DNA from: Gnetum montanum
Taxonomy: Eukaryota > Streptophyta > Gnetopsida > Gnetales > Gnetaceae
Length of the DNA stretch: 64,000 nt
Assembly: GCA_015680685.1 (NCBI GenBank)
Contig: MNCI01002033.1
Location: forward strand, 201,443 to 265,442
Reading direction: 5' to 3'
Shown: piece after piece, positions 10,541-19,825 of the stretch
How the letters are laid out: each line of letters starts with the position of its first letter
How positions within the stretch are numbered: the stretch's first letter is position 1
The notes under the pieces: generated by a model
Seen by the model: the letters and a program-made list of their open reading frames with translations, nothing else
Database searches by the model: none
What the model was told of the DNA's origin: nothing
Program-made: the position numbers and the translations under genes

Positions 10541-11670
10541 ACAACCTAGTGTTATTTAAAAAGGCATGCTGCTACAATCGGCCGTACGTGCTCACCAAGA
10601 GCCTGCCACCTGATTGGCCACATAGATCCTGATGAAACTGATGTTGTTCGAGACTTTGTTTACCTTGAAACTCCACATGATGGCTCCATTCCATCGGCTA
10701 TGTTCAAGTTTAAAGTGCTTTGGCTAACTAAATCATTTATGATTCCCTTGTTCCCTTGGAGCTGTGTTTGTAGGATGACACACTTGAGGCATTCATACAC
10801 AGATGCATTCCATCATGACGACAAGGTATCACATTCTTCCTAATGCTCACAACTAGGTTAATCAATCCGTTCATAAGTACATTTCCAACTCTTGCCGCAT
10901 TTTCCATTCCTCATCATGATCCTTTTACCCTACTTAATTATAGTCCCTTGATACAATATTCATCCCAAAACTCTTAATGCACTATTGTCCACTGTGATTC
11001 TTGAGCAGTTGCAGCACAAAACACAAGGCACAGCACATGATACAAACGCAAGCGCATGAGCATGAGTATGGCACAAAAAAGCAAGCTCCTTCAAAGGGAC
11101 CAAAAAGAAATGTAAAAAAAAAAAGAAATAGAAAAGGTCAAAGAGAAAAATACACAGAAAAGGTCTTCATGACCCCATGGATATCATAGACCAAAGATCA
11201 TTGGCTCTTCTTGTACAATCCCCAGGAGAGAAGATAATTATATTTGGAGAACACTCATGTCGTGAATGATCATGTGGCACATCACCGCGTGGCTTTGGCT
11301 ATTTACAATGGCCCCCTTAAACATAACACAAGGGTTCCATTTCTCTAAAGAACACACCTCCAATGTCCTAGTTCTAAGTCTTCCGAAAACTTGGCTATTG
11401 ACAAAGACCAATGACACGACTTGTTCATGTGAGAACACTCCTCTCCCATAATTCTGGCAACACTCATAACCCTTGATCATCTTTCGATTTCCCCGATTAC
11501 AACCAATTCCCTTATTTCCCAAAATCACATTTCCGTCAACCCAATGTACTTTTGAACAAGGTGTGATGACATCCAGCCAAGGGCTAATGGACAATGCTTA
11601 GTACTTGGTTTTTCATGATGTTTTATACTTCTTTGTCGACACCTCTCAGGTAGATTCCTCTAGATGTCAA
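10541..11670. other. 3' untranslated region of element A
   Basis: This is non-coding in character. A lysine-rich open stretch (11001-11189) and a 118-codon minus-strand open stretch (11238-11594) exist but have no recognisable domain. Tat elements sometimes carry extra frames between pol and the 3' LTR, so they are noted but not called as genes. A purine-rich tract at about 11085-11165 contains long A runs. Confidence 0.5.
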
Positions 11671-11684
11671 CAAAGAGGGACCAA
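11671..11684 (+). promoter_or_regulatory. Candidate polypurine tract of element A
   Basis: The purine-rich CAAAGAGGGACCAA lies immediately before the proposed LTR start TGAAACACC. The tract is absent in front of B's 5' LTR, as expected for a 5' copy. Confidence 0.45.
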
Positions 11685-11865
11685 TGAAACACCATAAAAT
11701 TTCAACCTAACACTTTGAAACAAGAACGACTCAAGAAAAAAAACTTGACTAAGGTCAAAACAATCTTAATTTGAACGGGTAAGGCCCCATCAGGGCCCAC
11801 TCATGGCTGCTCCAAGTTTCAACATCCAAAATCCAAGATCTCAAGTTGAAATCACATAAATCTTG

Positions 11866-12640
11866 CTACTCACGCTGGGTCATGCCCAGGTCATGCTAGA
11901 AGTGTGAGTCCAGCATGAGTCTAGCGTAAGTGCCCCCAAAAAGCTCCAAAACAAAGTCAAAATAGCCTGATTTTGAAGGTACAAGTCACCCTAAAGGGCT
12001 ACTAATGGTTACCCTAGGTTCCCAGCCCTCAGAATCCTAATTTCAGGCTTGAAAATATACTGTTTCCACTGCTTACGCCCAAGTCATGCCCAGGTCACGC
12101 TGGGGTCACGCTGGAGCCTAAGCCTAGCATGACCAAATAGAAACTAGTCTAGACAAGCAGCCCAAGCACAATTTCAGCATCAACTCAACTTCTAAGGATA
12201 GGCAATAGTTCTACTTGTTAACAGACTCAAAACAATCAAAGTTCGGGTGTAAAACACGGCATTTTAGCTTGGTTACACCTAGGTCATGCCTAGCTCATGC
12301 CCAGGTCAAGCTGGGGTCACGCTGGAGTCATGCTGATAGTGTGAGCCCAGCGTGAGTTACCAAGATGGCTCAAATCAAGCACAAACAGGCTCAAAATTAG
12401 CATACAGGTGGCCCCCAAGGGCAAGCAGCAGTTACACTTGAAGGACAAGCCTTGAAAATCAGGACTCAGTGCGAAATGAACCATTCTTATTGGCTCATGC
12501 CCAGCTCATGCCCAGGTCACACCCAGGTCACACCCAGGTCACGCTGACAATGTGAGCCCAATGTGAGCTATCAAAAGTGGCCTAGAGCATTTCAGACACA
12601 TGCCAAAGACACTCCAGGGTAAGATCAACTCACACTGGTA
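11866..12640 (+). repeat. Four ~200-215-bp U3 units in LTR A
   Basis: Four consecutive divergent units start near 11866, 12078, 12272 and 12487. Each opens with strings of CATGCCCAGGTCACGCTGG-type words, usually followed by the inverse word CCCAGCGTGAG. Each then runs into a less conserved segment (AAATCAGG..., AATTCGGG..., TGAAAAT...). LTR B has only one or two such units. Confidence 0.7.
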
Positions 12641-12975
12641 GCCTTGATGAAACAAAAAACATTTCAAATAGCCATAGAACCACTCAAATCAACGTCTTTC
12701 AATAGTTGATCCAAGAGACCATGAAGTTCCAAGCGAGCTGGAGTCAAATATTAATTGCAAATTCATTATAAATTTTCATTGTAAGCTTCATCATTTGTGA
12801 GCTTATCAAGCTCTTACACTGCTTCCATGGGCGTAAGCCAGCTTGCATTATCAGATACAGTGTATCCGGTCTAAAACATAGTTTGCCCATGTACACCTGT
12901 CACGTGATCCATTTTTCACGGATCACACAGCCATTGACCTCATTCACGAATCCTATCCCTGAGCCTAGCAACATG

Positions 12976-12983
12976 TATAAATA
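12976..12983 (+). promoter_or_regulatory. TATA box of LTR A
   Basis: TATAAATA in the context ATGTATAAATACCCTG lies about 550 bp before the LTR end. LTR B has CCTATAAATACCCTA at the equivalent place. Confidence 0.7.
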
Positions 12984-13528
12984 CCCTGTTCATTGACATA
13001 AACGAGGTTGGCAAATTTGAGGAAGGAAAACAAGCAATCCTGAGCCCGGACGCACGTGATCCCCAGCACCTATAAACACCTCGCATTGGAGCTTAACGTT
13101 CGACTTGCAACACAACTACGTTTTGACAAGTGCACATCTTGTCGATTAATACAACATTGTTCATTATTTGCCATCCATTGTCTTATTCTGATTTACTTTC
13201 TGCATTGTTTTTTCCCATTGCATATTCCTACATACATTCTACTTACGTTTACGTTCCATTACATTTCATTACATTTCGTTACATTCTGTCACATTACTTT
13301 GTGTTACATCATTTTTCTCTATTTCATGTTTCATGGCAACAACCCTAGCGTAGGCAATAGCTTATGCTCGGGGAAGTCCTTGGTTGATCTGCGTGCAAAT
13401 CATACAAGGCACTCTGCTTTCATTTTTCCAGCTTGCCCTCATGTGAAGGTAGGGTCATCTGTGTCTCTCTGGAGATCTTTCGGCATTCGTTTTCCTCCAG
13501 CCTTACGCTGACAATTTCGGACAGTACA

Positions 13529-13914
13529 ATACAATGCTTAATGCTTGGTAACCTAGTATTGTTGTATGTGTTTAGGATGTGTATCGAAAGTGCAACCAAT
13601 TGCATATGTTAGGATAGTTAGTTATTAATTAGCAATCAAATTTGTTAAATTGGTTGAGAAATTGAGTTTTAACTTGTTATAAATTGTAGGAAAATAAACT
13701 ATAAAATAATAAAAATCATATGCCTTGATTACACTTAACCATACAACTAAGCATCACAAGTGTAGTTGGGAAGACAACAATCCTCACAATTAGATTTCAC
13801 TTCCTAGAACCAGCGTACTTAGGAACTTAAGGTTTGCAGAATTCGACCTGATTGCATGTGAATGCTTATAATTTGTATGGTTGGATATAGGGTATACTCA
13901 CCGCTCATCATTAA
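13529..13914 (+). mobile_element. LTR remnant of the G type (family-2 relative), 3' part
   Basis: This matches the last ~400 bp of the LTR that ends at 62262. Shared text includes CTTGGTAACC, GTTAGGATAGTTAGTTA, AAAAATCATATGCCTTGATT, ACTTAAGGTTTG and the terminal GCTCATCA. It starts abruptly at the right end of LTR A, which suggests element A inserted into this LTR. The missing front part should lie left of element A, outside the window. Confidence 0.75.
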
Positions 13915-14053
13915 CACCATTTTCAAGGACCTTTAGTTTGTTACGTGTGCCATATAGGATTTAGTGAATAAAATTATTTAACATCATTGGAACAAACCCT
14001 AAAGTCATATCATACATCAAAATAAGTCTATTACATTTCTTGTCTTCTAATAC
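13915..14053 (+). other. Decayed PBS and start of the internal region behind the G-type LTR
   Basis: TTAACACCATTTTCAAGGAC at 13915-13934 is a mutated form of the family-2 primer binding site TTGGCGCTGTTGCCGGGGAC. It is followed by text shared with other family-2 starts (ACATCATTGGAACAAACCCT). The sequence stops at the proposed start of LTR B. Confidence 0.6.
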
Positions 14054-14462
14054 TAAAACACCACAAAAATTTTAGCAACACTTCCAGACAACTTCAGAGC
14101 CTCTGAAACAACTTCAAGCAGCCCACCATGGAGTAAGCAAGGTTCCCCTAGGGTCCACAGATCACGACGGCAAGTCTTGGTGTAAAGAACCATCAATTTT
14201 AAGATCAAAAAGTGAAATTTTGGCTAAGTACAATGTGCTTGCGTTGTGCTTATGCTGTACAACGTAAGGATCAGCATCACCAACTTTTGCGACCCCGAAA
14301 CTAAATCAAAATAGGCCAAAATCAAGCACAAGGACCGCCCATGACCTTCACCAAGGTCCCTAGCAGCTCCCAGCCTCCAAAAAATCAAAATTCGGGCCTT
14401 AAATGAGTTATTTTCAGTTAATTACGCTGGGGATACATTTTCTTATGCTGCATAGTGTAAAC

Positions 14463-14645
14463 AGCGTAAACACTATTCATCCATGTAAATACTATTCATC
14501 GAGTGAACACTATTCACAGTGTAAACACTATTCATTGCGTGAACACTATTCACAGCATGAACACTATTCATAGTGTAAGCACTATTCATTGTGTGAACAA
14601 TATTCACAGCATAAACACTATTCATCGCATGAACATTATTCATCA
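14463..14645 (+). repeat. 18-bp tandem array in U3 of LTR B
   Basis: About ten units of the type AGTGTAAACACTATTCAT occur, with alternating CAGCATGAACACTATTCA variants. The array is open on both strands because the unit is a multiple of three and lacks stops. It is not a gene. LTR A lacks it and instead shows amplified CACGCTGG units. Confidence 0.85.
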
Positions 14646-15024
14646 GCAACTTGCTGAAAATTCTCAGCATCAGCAACTTTTAGAAAATTCCAAAAAAATT
14701 TAGAAAAAAAACTCAGGGAAAAAGAAGTTTTAAGTAGGATAGATCAAATTTTCCTTGTACATTTCATTGTAATTTTTTTTTTTTTGTGGGATAGTCAGGC
14801 TCTCACGGTCTAAATTAAATATATTTTCATGGGCTTAAATAACCCATAAATTGTAAAATGCAATGCACCTGGTCAAGAACATAGCTTGCCGACACACATC
14901 CAACTCTCGCTAGCACACATCCAACCTGAACACAACTGTCCATTGGATACATGTCACTAAATCCACTTTCCTCCCAGTCGTTGATTCCATTCTGAAAATT
15001 TTGTGCCGGAGCCCAGCCCAACCC

Positions 15025-15032
15025 TATAAATA
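15025..15032 (+). promoter_or_regulatory. TATA box of LTR B
   Basis: TATAAATA in CCCTATAAATACCCTATC is positioned like that of LTR A. Confidence 0.7.
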
Positions 15033-15605
15033 CCCTATCAATTCACATGAATTGGGAGAGGCAATTGGAGACATTGGCAATTTTGAGAAAGTGCAGAACC
15101 TGCAATCCTTGGGCACTCAGCATACCTGACTGTTGGTATCCAAGCATTTCTCACATTCATCACATCACTTCAGACATCATCTCGGGGCTTAGTGCTTGAC
15201 CTGCCATCCACACGTGCAGCTACACTTTGACCAGTGCATACCTTTTTTATTAAACAATACAATACAGTTCATTGCCTTCCATTTACATTATTTACTTTGG
15301 TTTATGCTTTGTTTACAATATAGTTCTATTTACACTTTATTTATAATTCAGTGCACTCTTTTTACATTTTGTGTCACTATTTGCATCCCGTTTACATTGT
15401 TTCCGTTAACGCCAATGCTAGCCGTAGTTTACGCTTGGGGAAGTCCTTGGTTGATTTGCATGCAAACCATTCAAGGCACTCTACTTTCATTTACTTTTCC
15501 AACTAGCCCTCAGGCAAAGGCAGGGTTAGTTGTGGCTGCCTGACAATCTTTCAGTGTCTATTTCCTTTCCAGCCTTACACCGACGATTTAGGTCAGTACA
15601 GTTTT

Positions 15606-15623
15606 TGGCGCTAGAAGGAGGGC
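15606..15623 (+). promoter_or_regulatory. Primer binding site of element B
   Basis: TGGCGCTAGAAGGAGGGC lies five bases after the LTR end. It is the form commonly seen in plant Tat-type elements. The cognate tRNA was not determined here. Confidence 0.75.
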
Positions 15624-15983
15624 GAACTTATTTTCTGTTTAATCGAAACGCTGATCACATTACCTGTTCAAACACTTCCCAAATCAAGTGCTGAAACCAC
15701 GTGCTCGCACTGCTATAGTGTTCACGCTACTACAGTGCCGCTATAGTGTTTTTTCAACAGAAACACACAAAACGCATCCATTTCAAAGCCGAATTCATTG
15801 TAATTCGCACCTAGATAAATTTTCAATGTTCACACGCTGGACACTTAGACAAATTTTCAGTATTCATGCGCTACCTATTGGTCTAGTTTGATTAGTTTGG
15901 TCACGTAGTGTTTGTGTCATGGTGACACTGTAACTGCTTGCAATCCAACTCCATTCGTCTATCCCAGTCTACTCACATTTATC
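15624..15983 (+). other. 5' leader of element B
   Basis: Non-coding stretch between the PBS and the gag start. Short repeats of CACTGCTATAGTGTT / CTACAGTGCCGCTATAGTG occur near 15700-15750. Nothing else is recognised. Confidence 0.5.
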
Positions 15984-18752
15984 ATGGAATCCTCCCAAGT
16001 CAACCCAGTAACACTACCGATTGCTGACTTTGGAGCCGAAGCTTCAAACCCTATGACTGCTACGGAATCCATAACCGTTATTGAACACATAAATCCTCAA
16101 GGCCCTAGACACCAATCCCTCAGGCTACAAGGCAAAGGCCCTATTCACGCGAGTCTTACACCCAAACAGTATAACTTTATCTATGTCAAAATACAAGCCA
16201 ACCTACCCATTGATCATGTAAAGAGGGAAGCTAAGTGAGAATATGAATTTATCCATAAAAGAGGATGTGATTTTATTCCTTCAGCATTTGACATAATCCC
16301 ACTATCTGAAAACCATCATAAACTCATATCCCAACTTCTTATGGCTAGAAGTCAAGCCTTACAACTACCTCCCATAGAGCCTCAAGGTGAAGAACATGAC
16401 TTTGCAGCCCAATCTGAACATGGAGAATCATACCATACCATTAGCCCCCATGCCCACACAAACCCATTATGCCATCCTTTCCTGGAAGAAACTGTGTTTC
16501 CTTCTTCATTCGCAAACACTCGAGCACCTATTCCCCATTCCATTCCTATCTTCTCTATGCTCAATAACATTCACTTTGATGCATCCACTTCCATCATTCC
16601 TCCACCAGTGCAATCCCAACAACTCCCTCCCCAAACCAACACAGGGTCAATCTTCCAACCTCAAGTAATTGGAATGCCATCAGTCATATTAGCTTCCACA
16701 TCCATCCATTACATACCCCAGATGTAGATTCATGGGGCACCATTGATTACTCCAACCCAACATGTTCAAGGTGTTACCTCACAACCTGTGGCTGGGCAGT
16801 GGGTTCCACCGGTAGTCTCAGTCCCGAATACCATCCCACCACAACAAATGTTATCCCAACAACCTTTCTTTCCACAAACAATGCAACAATTAAATCATTA
16901 TCATCCACAATCCACTCAATCCACTAGTTTGCCTACTTCCCAAGAATGGGTAGACACACAAAAAATGATGCACTCATTGGCAAAAGAATTAAAAGGCCTT
17001 AAAACTTTCAACAATGAGGAAGTCAAGGTACTAGATTTCTATCAAGATGACCTAATTGACCCCTCAATTCCATCCATGACCTTACCAAAAGGAGTCTCGT
17101 TACCTTAGTTGACCAAGTACAATGGAGAGGGAAACCCAAATGCCCACCTAGTGACATTTAGAACTAAAAGACTTTTACTTCAAGCATGGCCCTATTTAAT
17201 TTTACGAGTGTTTGCAATGTCCTTAACTGGAAAAGCCTTAGACTGGTACTGATCTCTACCCCGTAGCTCGATATCTTCTTTAGAGAATTTGTTGCATCAG
17301 TTTGTCACCCTTTTCAAGTATAATCTGAAACTTGAAGTCACGTTAGATAACTTGATTCAAGTTAAACAAGCGCCATTAGAGTTAACATAGAAATTTATCC
17401 AAAGGTGGAGTGCAGCCTTAAACGAACTTCACGAACCTATCCCCAAAACATATTTACTCACCATCCTTAAGTGTGTCGTGAATGACTTTATTAAGTCAAA
17501 ACTTTACTACCTGAAAGCCCACACATTGAGCCAAGCATTCGTACAAATCAAATACATAGAAGAAGTGGCACAAACAAGTAATGACCCAGCCTACTCAACC
17601 TTTAGGAGCCAATACATGAAGAAAGATAAATCGAAAACAATGGTAGCAGCAGTGACTCAGGGAAAACAACCCGCTATCCCAAACAATTATGAAAGAACCA
17701 CAGCCACTCATACACCTGAAAATTCCTCAAATAGAAACAACAACATAGGTCATGCCCATACCTTCGAAAGGAAAGAACCTGCTCAATACACACCATTGCC
17801 CATGAAGCCTTCACAACTACTTGATCAACTTCTAAAGGCTGGGCTAATTTAACACAAACAAATGTCTCTTGCAGCCTCGCAAAGACATGATCGCTTTTGT
17901 GAATTGGCCAAAAATCCAACCTTAGTAACAGCCAATGAACCTCCCATTCCAAAAGGTTTTAGGTTCGATAGGTTTTGTGAATATCACCAATAGTGTGGTC
18001 ATGGGACTGATTACTGCTTTACATTGAAACAAGACATACAACGCATGATAGATGGAGGTGAAGTAGTGTTCGACGAGGCAAACCTAGTAAAACCTCAAAA
18101 CCAATCCATGGGGTTCTACAAGGATCCTCTCAACACCAATGATGCACCATATGTGATTAATACTATCCATATGGAATATAGAAAATACATTCCACGAAGA
18201 CCTTTTGTGATTCAGAGGCCTTCAGAAAACACACCTACCCCAACATCTCCTCAAGCTCCTTTCATCATCCACACATCTCCCACGCAACAAAAACCATTCA
18301 TCATCTGCATACCTTCTTCGGTTGCCTCCACAACAAACATACCATCTAAAAATCGACCCATTCCCTTTGTGGTTTGGATGCCAAAACACCTTGGCACACA
18401 ACCCACCTCCACTTCTCGACGACCTTTACAAGAAGATCTTGCTGATAGGCTAATAAGAGAGCACTTGGAAAGAGAAAAAAGAGAGCGCATGGAGAGAGAA
18501 AACCATGGACATGAATTAGGACTGCCTAAGCCTACACTGCTAAATACCATTCCTATGAGTTCATCTATTAATGAGCCTAGTACAAGTCATCAAAACAAAG
18601 ATGAAGTCATGAGTCATATTCCTACTAATGTCTCTTGGTCAAAACTACCCTTTAACATCGCTGATGAAGGGGAAGGTGAATATAAAATCATACCCATATG
18701 CCCAGCCCCACACGTTAAGGTACAAAAGATCAAGAGGCAACTCAACAACTAG
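15984..18752 (+). pseudogene. gag of element B
   Basis: One frame runs from ATG 15984 to the TAG at 18750-18752 with no frameshift. It is cut by about seven nonsense codons (for example TGA near 16236, TAG near 16725 and 17106, TAA near 17850). An N-terminal Pro/Gln-rich region precedes a typical Retrotrans_gag domain at about 17110-17420 (KYNGEGNPNAHL, then F-x-x-S-L-T-G-K-A-L-D-W-Y). A CHCC-type zinc knuckle of the C-x-x-H ... CGHGTDYC form lies near 17970-18020, followed by LKQDIQRMI, usual for Tat elements. The rest is a charged linker (RLIREHLEREKRERMERE). I find no aspartic protease motif before the end. The last SWSKLPFNI block matches the fragment at the window start. Confidence 0.88.
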
Positions 18753-18770
18753 AACGAATGATATGAACTG

Positions 18771-19202
18771 TCCGAAATGATGTTAAACTACGAACTGTCC
18801 GAAATGACGTTAAACTACGAACTGTCTGAAATGACGTTAAACTATGAACTGTCCGAAATGATGTTAAACTACGAACTGTCTGAAATGAGGTTAAAGTATG
18901 AATTGTCTGAAATGACGTTAAACTACGAATTGTCCAAAATGATGTTAAACTACAAACTATCCGAAATGACGTTAAACTACAAACTGTCCGAAATGACATT
19001 AAACTACGAACTATCCAAAATGACGTTAAACTACGAACTTTCCGAAATGACGTTAAACTACAAACTGTCCGAAATGACATTAAACTACGAACTGTTTGAA
19101 ATGACATTAAAATACAAATTGTCTGAAATGATGTTAAACTACAAACTGTCGTAAATGACATTAAACTACGAATTGTTCGAAATGACATTAAACTACGACA
19201 TG
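18771..19202 (+). repeat. Sixteen in-frame 27-bp repeats at the gag C-terminus of B
   Basis: Exactly sixteen 27-bp units occur with no indel (TCCGAAATGACGTTAAACTA then CGAACTG). They share gag's reading frame and encode SEMTLNYEL repeats. Two stops (TAG at 18750, TGA at 18759) separate the array from gag, and one TAA at 19152 lies inside. A degenerate 17th unit follows, then the VRNGW block also seen in A. In A the same junction has no stop. The repeat was therefore probably translated as a gag extension before decay. Confidence 0.9.
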
Positions 19203-19825
19203 TCTAGTATGACATTAAAACTGCCAACAAACGTCCGCAATGCAATTAAACTAGCCATAGTCAGAAATGGTTGGTTCCATTTAAAGCTTCTTGAAAACAT
19301 TACTACTTTTGGCCCACCATGGCATAAAACTGGTAATCCTTTCTTTAACAACAGATGCAACAATCCATCAAGACTTTAAACTGATGTACCAAGCCTGAAA
19401 TGGCTTTAAACTAGAGCCAACAACTTACAGATTTATGAACTCTCATCATTTTACATTGAATTTTTGCTTATAGATTACAAGTTATGATTTAGATTCTTGC
19501 ATAGTTGTTGCTTTTTTTATCAAGTATTTACCTTACATCTCACTTTATACTTTAAGAATTTATGTTACATTTAGTGGCACACATATACTCTATAAAACAA
19601 AGAAAAACAATAAAAAAACATGAAAAATGATAAAAATATTTACATGAAACATCAAGATGATGAAAGAATGCAATTATTTTATACCATAATTAAATTCAGG
19701 CCATTACATCAATCTTTATACATTCCACCAACTTAGTTATCCTATGTTCATTTACACTTTGTAACTCTCCTACTGAGGGAGTGTCTCTTATTTCGCTCCT
19801 ATTTCAATTGGTAGGAACGAGCATC
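19203..19825 (+). other. Linker between gag and pol of element B
   Basis: The in-frame VRNGW segment runs to 19379. After it the sequence is A/T-rich and non-coding. It ends in a pyrimidine-rich stretch with AG at 19813-19814, placed as in A. A possible donor (AAG|GTACAA) is at about 18717-18724. This could be an Ogre-like intron. No antisense gene is present here, unlike in A. Confidence 0.5.

Larger units (their letters stand above)
11685..13528 (+). mobile_element. 3' LTR of element A (family 1)
   Basis: The proposed LTR of about 1.84 kb starts TGAAACACC and ends GGACAGTACA. The right end is well supported, because the last ~200 bp (GGGGAAGTCCTTGGTTGAT ... CAGCCTTAC) align with the end of B's 5' LTR, which is followed by a PBS. 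U3 contains four expanded units (11866-12640), followed by a TATA box and an R/U5 region rich in TACATT runs. The left end is less certain and rests on similarity of TGAAACACCATAAAA to TAAAACACCACAAAA at B's start plus the preceding purine tract. Open frames inside it are not conserved with B. Confidence 0.7.
14054..15600 (+). mobile_element. 5' LTR of element B (family 1)
   Basis: About 1.55 kb. The right end (GGTCAGTACA, 15600) is fixed by the PBS that follows. The left end is inferred from alignment to LTR A (TAAAACACC against TGAAACACC). U3 contains an 18-bp tandem array (14463-14645). The TATA box is at 15025-15032, and R/U5 ends with the same GGGGAAGTCCTTGGTTGAT ... CAGCCTTACACC block as LTR A. 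B's 3' LTR is not present in the window. Confidence 0.75.

Noticed and set aside
11238-11594. 118-codon antisense open frame between pol and 3' LTR of A
   Set aside because: It could be an extra Tat frame, but there is no domain and B's equivalent is missing, so it cannot be tested here.
13056-13511. 151-codon plus-strand open frame
   Set aside because: It lies in R/U5 of LTR A. The equivalent region of LTR B (15196-15543) is open in a different, non-homologous translation, so the frame is not conserved.
14473-14703. Open frames on both strands with NTIHSV-type repeats
   Set aside because: They come from the 18-bp array in U3 of LTR B, have no homologue in LTR A and no domain.
18742-19188. 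148-codon open frame on the minus strand
   Set aside because: It is the reverse reading of the 27-bp array. A stop-free repeat with a length divisible by three stays open on both strands.
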